Below, one piece after another: positions 7,068 to 7,935 of a DNA stretch of 7,935 nucleotides. The notes under the pieces were generated by a model. That model worked only from the letters and a program-made list of their open reading frames with translations. It made no database searches and was not told the origin of the DNA. Within the stretch, counting starts at the first letter, position 1. Each line of letters opens with the position of its first letter. The DNA comes from an uncultured Kordia sp. GTDB lineage: Bacteria > Bacteroidota > Bacteroidia > Flavobacteriales > Flavobacteriaceae. The position numbers and the translations under genes were made by a program. The stretch spans positions 1-7,935 of the forward strand of contig CAJXHW010000075.1 of assembly GCA_913054565.1 (NCBI GenBank), read 5' to 3'.

Positions 7068-7463
7068 GGGGTCGACTGGTTTTGACAGCGAGACCAATGA
7101 AATAGTAAGCATGTCGAGTGATGAAATTTGACTCGTAAATCACAATTTCAACTTTTTTAAACGGCGAAAATAATTACGCTCTTGCTGCTTAATCTGAATC
7201 ATAGTAAGATTTAAGCCTCGTCTGACAAGGTCAGAAAGCAGGATGTCTTCAGAAAGCGTTTGTTAACCGCGTTCTATTTAAAGACATCGTAAAAGTTAAC
7301 ATAGGAATATTAGAACTTCGATAATATTTCAACAATCTTAGAAGATAAGGATAATATTGGCGGTTTTTGGTCTATTATTGTTTCGAAAATTAAACAAAAA
7401 CTACACCTGTAGAAAGCTATTTTATTGCTTGTTTGGACGAGAGTTCGATTCTCTCCGACTCCA
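7068..7463 (+). ncRNA. ssrA: Transfer-messenger RNA (tmRNA)
   Basis: tmRNA rescues stalled ribosomes with SmpB and adds a degradation tag to the unfinished protein. The 5' end GGGGTCG (7068-7074) pairs with CGACTCC (7456-7462), including one G-U, to form the alanine-tRNA-like acceptor stem. A 5-bp T-arm (7439-7443 with 7451-7455) carries the loop TTCGATT. The discriminator base is A7463. The next bases are CAA, so the 3' CCA is not encoded and must be added by tRNA nucleotidyltransferase. The tag frame lies near the first quarter, and just after it a stem forms between roughly 7186-7195 and 7208-7218. The 396-base one-piece molecule is of normal length. It has its own promoter and terminator and converges on the rRNA operon. 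I did not fold the pseudoknots. Confidence 0.97.
7163..7192 (+). other. tmRNA tag reading frame, GENNYALAA
   Basis: The resume codon is GGC at 7163-7165, preceded by AAAC. Translation gives Gly-Glu-Asn-Asn-Tyr-Ala-Leu-Ala-Ala, and the stop TAA is at 7190-7192. With the alanine charged on the tmRNA, the full tag is AGENNYALAA. The ALAA end is the usual ClpXP/ClpAP degron, and the GENNY start is typical of flavobacterial tags. Confidence 0.95.
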
Positions 7464-7471
7464 CAAACAAC

Positions 7472-7507
7472 AAAAAAAACACCTTCGTTATTAAGGTGTT
7501 TTTTTTT
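7472..7507 (+). terminator. Rho-independent terminator of ssrA
   Basis: CACCTT (7480-7485) pairs with AAGGTG (7493-7498) around a 7-base loop. The stem is extended by A8 on the left pairing with the T9 run on the right. It begins 8 bases past the tmRNA 3' end. Confidence 0.92.
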
Positions 7508-7540
7508 GTTTCTATACAATATACTCACTTCAACATATTT

Positions 7541-7578
7541 CAAAAAAAAATCCTCTATATCAAATGATATAGAGGATT
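7541..7578 (-). terminator. Rho-independent terminator of the rRNA operon
   Basis: TCCTCTATATC (7551-7561) pairs with GATATAGAGGA (7566-7576) around the 4-base loop AAAT, and two more A-T pairs extend the stem. On the minus strand it is followed by a T run (A9 on the plus strand at 7542-7550). It lies about 8 bases past the 5S 3' end and faces the ssrA terminator, insulating the two converging RNA genes. Confidence 0.93.
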
Positions 7579-7585
7579 AATAAAG

Positions 7586-7692
7586 AAGGCGGCGACCTAC
7601 TCTCCCACATTACTGCAGTACCATCGGCGCTAATGGGCTTAACTTCTCTGTTCGGAATGGTAAGAGGTGAGCCCCATTGCTATAACCACCTT
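7586..7692 (-). rRNA. rrf: 5S ribosomal RNA
   Basis: The minus strand reads a complete 5S rRNA, a component of the large ribosomal subunit. It starts with GGTGGTTATAGCAATGGGG and contains the conserved CCATTCCGAACAGAGAAGTT. It ends in GGGAGAGTAGGTCGCCGCC. Helix I pairs GGTGGT at the 5' end with GCCGCC at the 3' end, plus two flanking A-U pairs. Exact ends are uncertain by 2-3 bases. It is the last gene of the rRNA operon and is followed directly by a strong terminator. Confidence 0.95.
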
Positions 7693-7794
7693 AAGTTTTA
7701 AGTGTTTCTTTAAAACACTGTTACTTAAAATAAGCAACTAATAAGTTAACATATTGAGATATAAAAACAACTTGTATCAAAAAAAAGAAAAGAG
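7693..7794 (-). other. 23S-5S intergenic spacer
   Basis: About 100 bases of AT-rich sequence separate 23S and 5S, with no tRNA gene. Next to the 5S 5' end is an interrupted stem: TTAAGT (7691-7696) with ACTTAA (7723-7728), then AGTGTTT (7701-7707) with AAACACT (7713-7719). It could guide pre-rRNA processing, but no enzyme can be assigned from sequence. Confidence 0.7.
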
Positions 7795-7935
7795 CGTACA
7801 TAAGCTTACGGGTTATTAGTATCACTCGGCTATGACATTACTGCCTTTACACCTATGACCTATCAACGTAGTCATCTCCTACGACCCTTTAAAGAAATCT
7901 CATCTTGTGGTGGGTTTCGCGCTTATATGCTTTCA
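7795..7935 (-). rRNA. rrl: 23S ribosomal RNA, 3' end only
   Basis: The minus strand carries the last ~140 bases of 23S rRNA, continuing beyond the right edge. Conserved stretches include TGAAAGCATATAAGCGCGAA, CCACAAGATGAGATTTC, ACGTTGATAGG and GATACTAATAACCCGTAAGC. By comparison with E. coli, where about 20 bases follow TACTAAT, the mature 3' end falls near 7795, within a few bases. It is transcribed together with the downstream 5S gene. Confidence 0.93.

Noticed and set aside
7310..7543. A 77-codon minus-strand frame across the tmRNA 3' half
   Set aside because: It is the antisense of the tmRNA and its terminator. Its GVGENRTLVQTS-like stretch is the reverse of the T-arm and acceptor stem, a common spurious annotation.
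7472..7578. Possible small RNA or repeat element in the tmRNA-rRNA gap, suggested by two hairpins
   Set aside because: Each hairpin has its T tract on the strand expected for the terminator of its neighbouring RNA gene; no further structure is needed to explain them.

Overview
The window is a low-GC chromosomal segment of a member of the Bacteroidota, most likely a (marine) flavobacterium. Four things point there: the tmRNA encodes the tag GENNYALAA; TAnnTTTG-type -7 promoter elements stand in front of several genes; Shine-Dalgarno sequences are absent or very weak; and the protein sequences read as flavobacterial. The genus cannot be fixed from this sequence. Almost everything here is core housekeeping content, and I see no phage, insertion sequence, CRISPR array or defence island.

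Layout, left to right. On the minus strand: guaA (GMP synthase) with its terminator at the left edge, then a 77-residue YgjV-like three-helix membrane protein, then typA/bipA (ribosome-associated GTPase), with a strong terminator between typA and the small gene. A 154-bp divergent region with an exact -7 element on each side separates typA from the plus-strand pair kdsA (Kdo-8-phosphate synthase, metal-dependent type) and an 11-bp-overlapping gene for an exported, probably outer-membrane, beta-barrel protein of unknown function. A bidirectional terminator closes that pair and also the convergent minus-strand gene for a stand-alone lysine-ketoglutarate-reductase-like protein, resembling the N-terminal half of animal AASS. 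The plus-strand tmRNA gene (ssrA) follows with its own promoter and terminator. It converges on an rRNA operon read on the minus strand, of which the terminator, the 5S gene, the 23S-5S spacer and the last ~140 bases of 23S are inside the window.

How the genes work together: guaA supplies GMP; typA, ssrA and the rRNA genes serve ribosome function and rescue; kdsA supplies Kdo for lipopolysaccharide, and the translationally coupled barrel protein is a candidate for an envelope role. The points most worth a second look are the kdsA-coupled barrel protein, the stand-alone LKR-like enzyme and the near-leaderless promoter geometry at guaA. None amounts to a clearly new system. No stretch above 300 bases lacks a gene.
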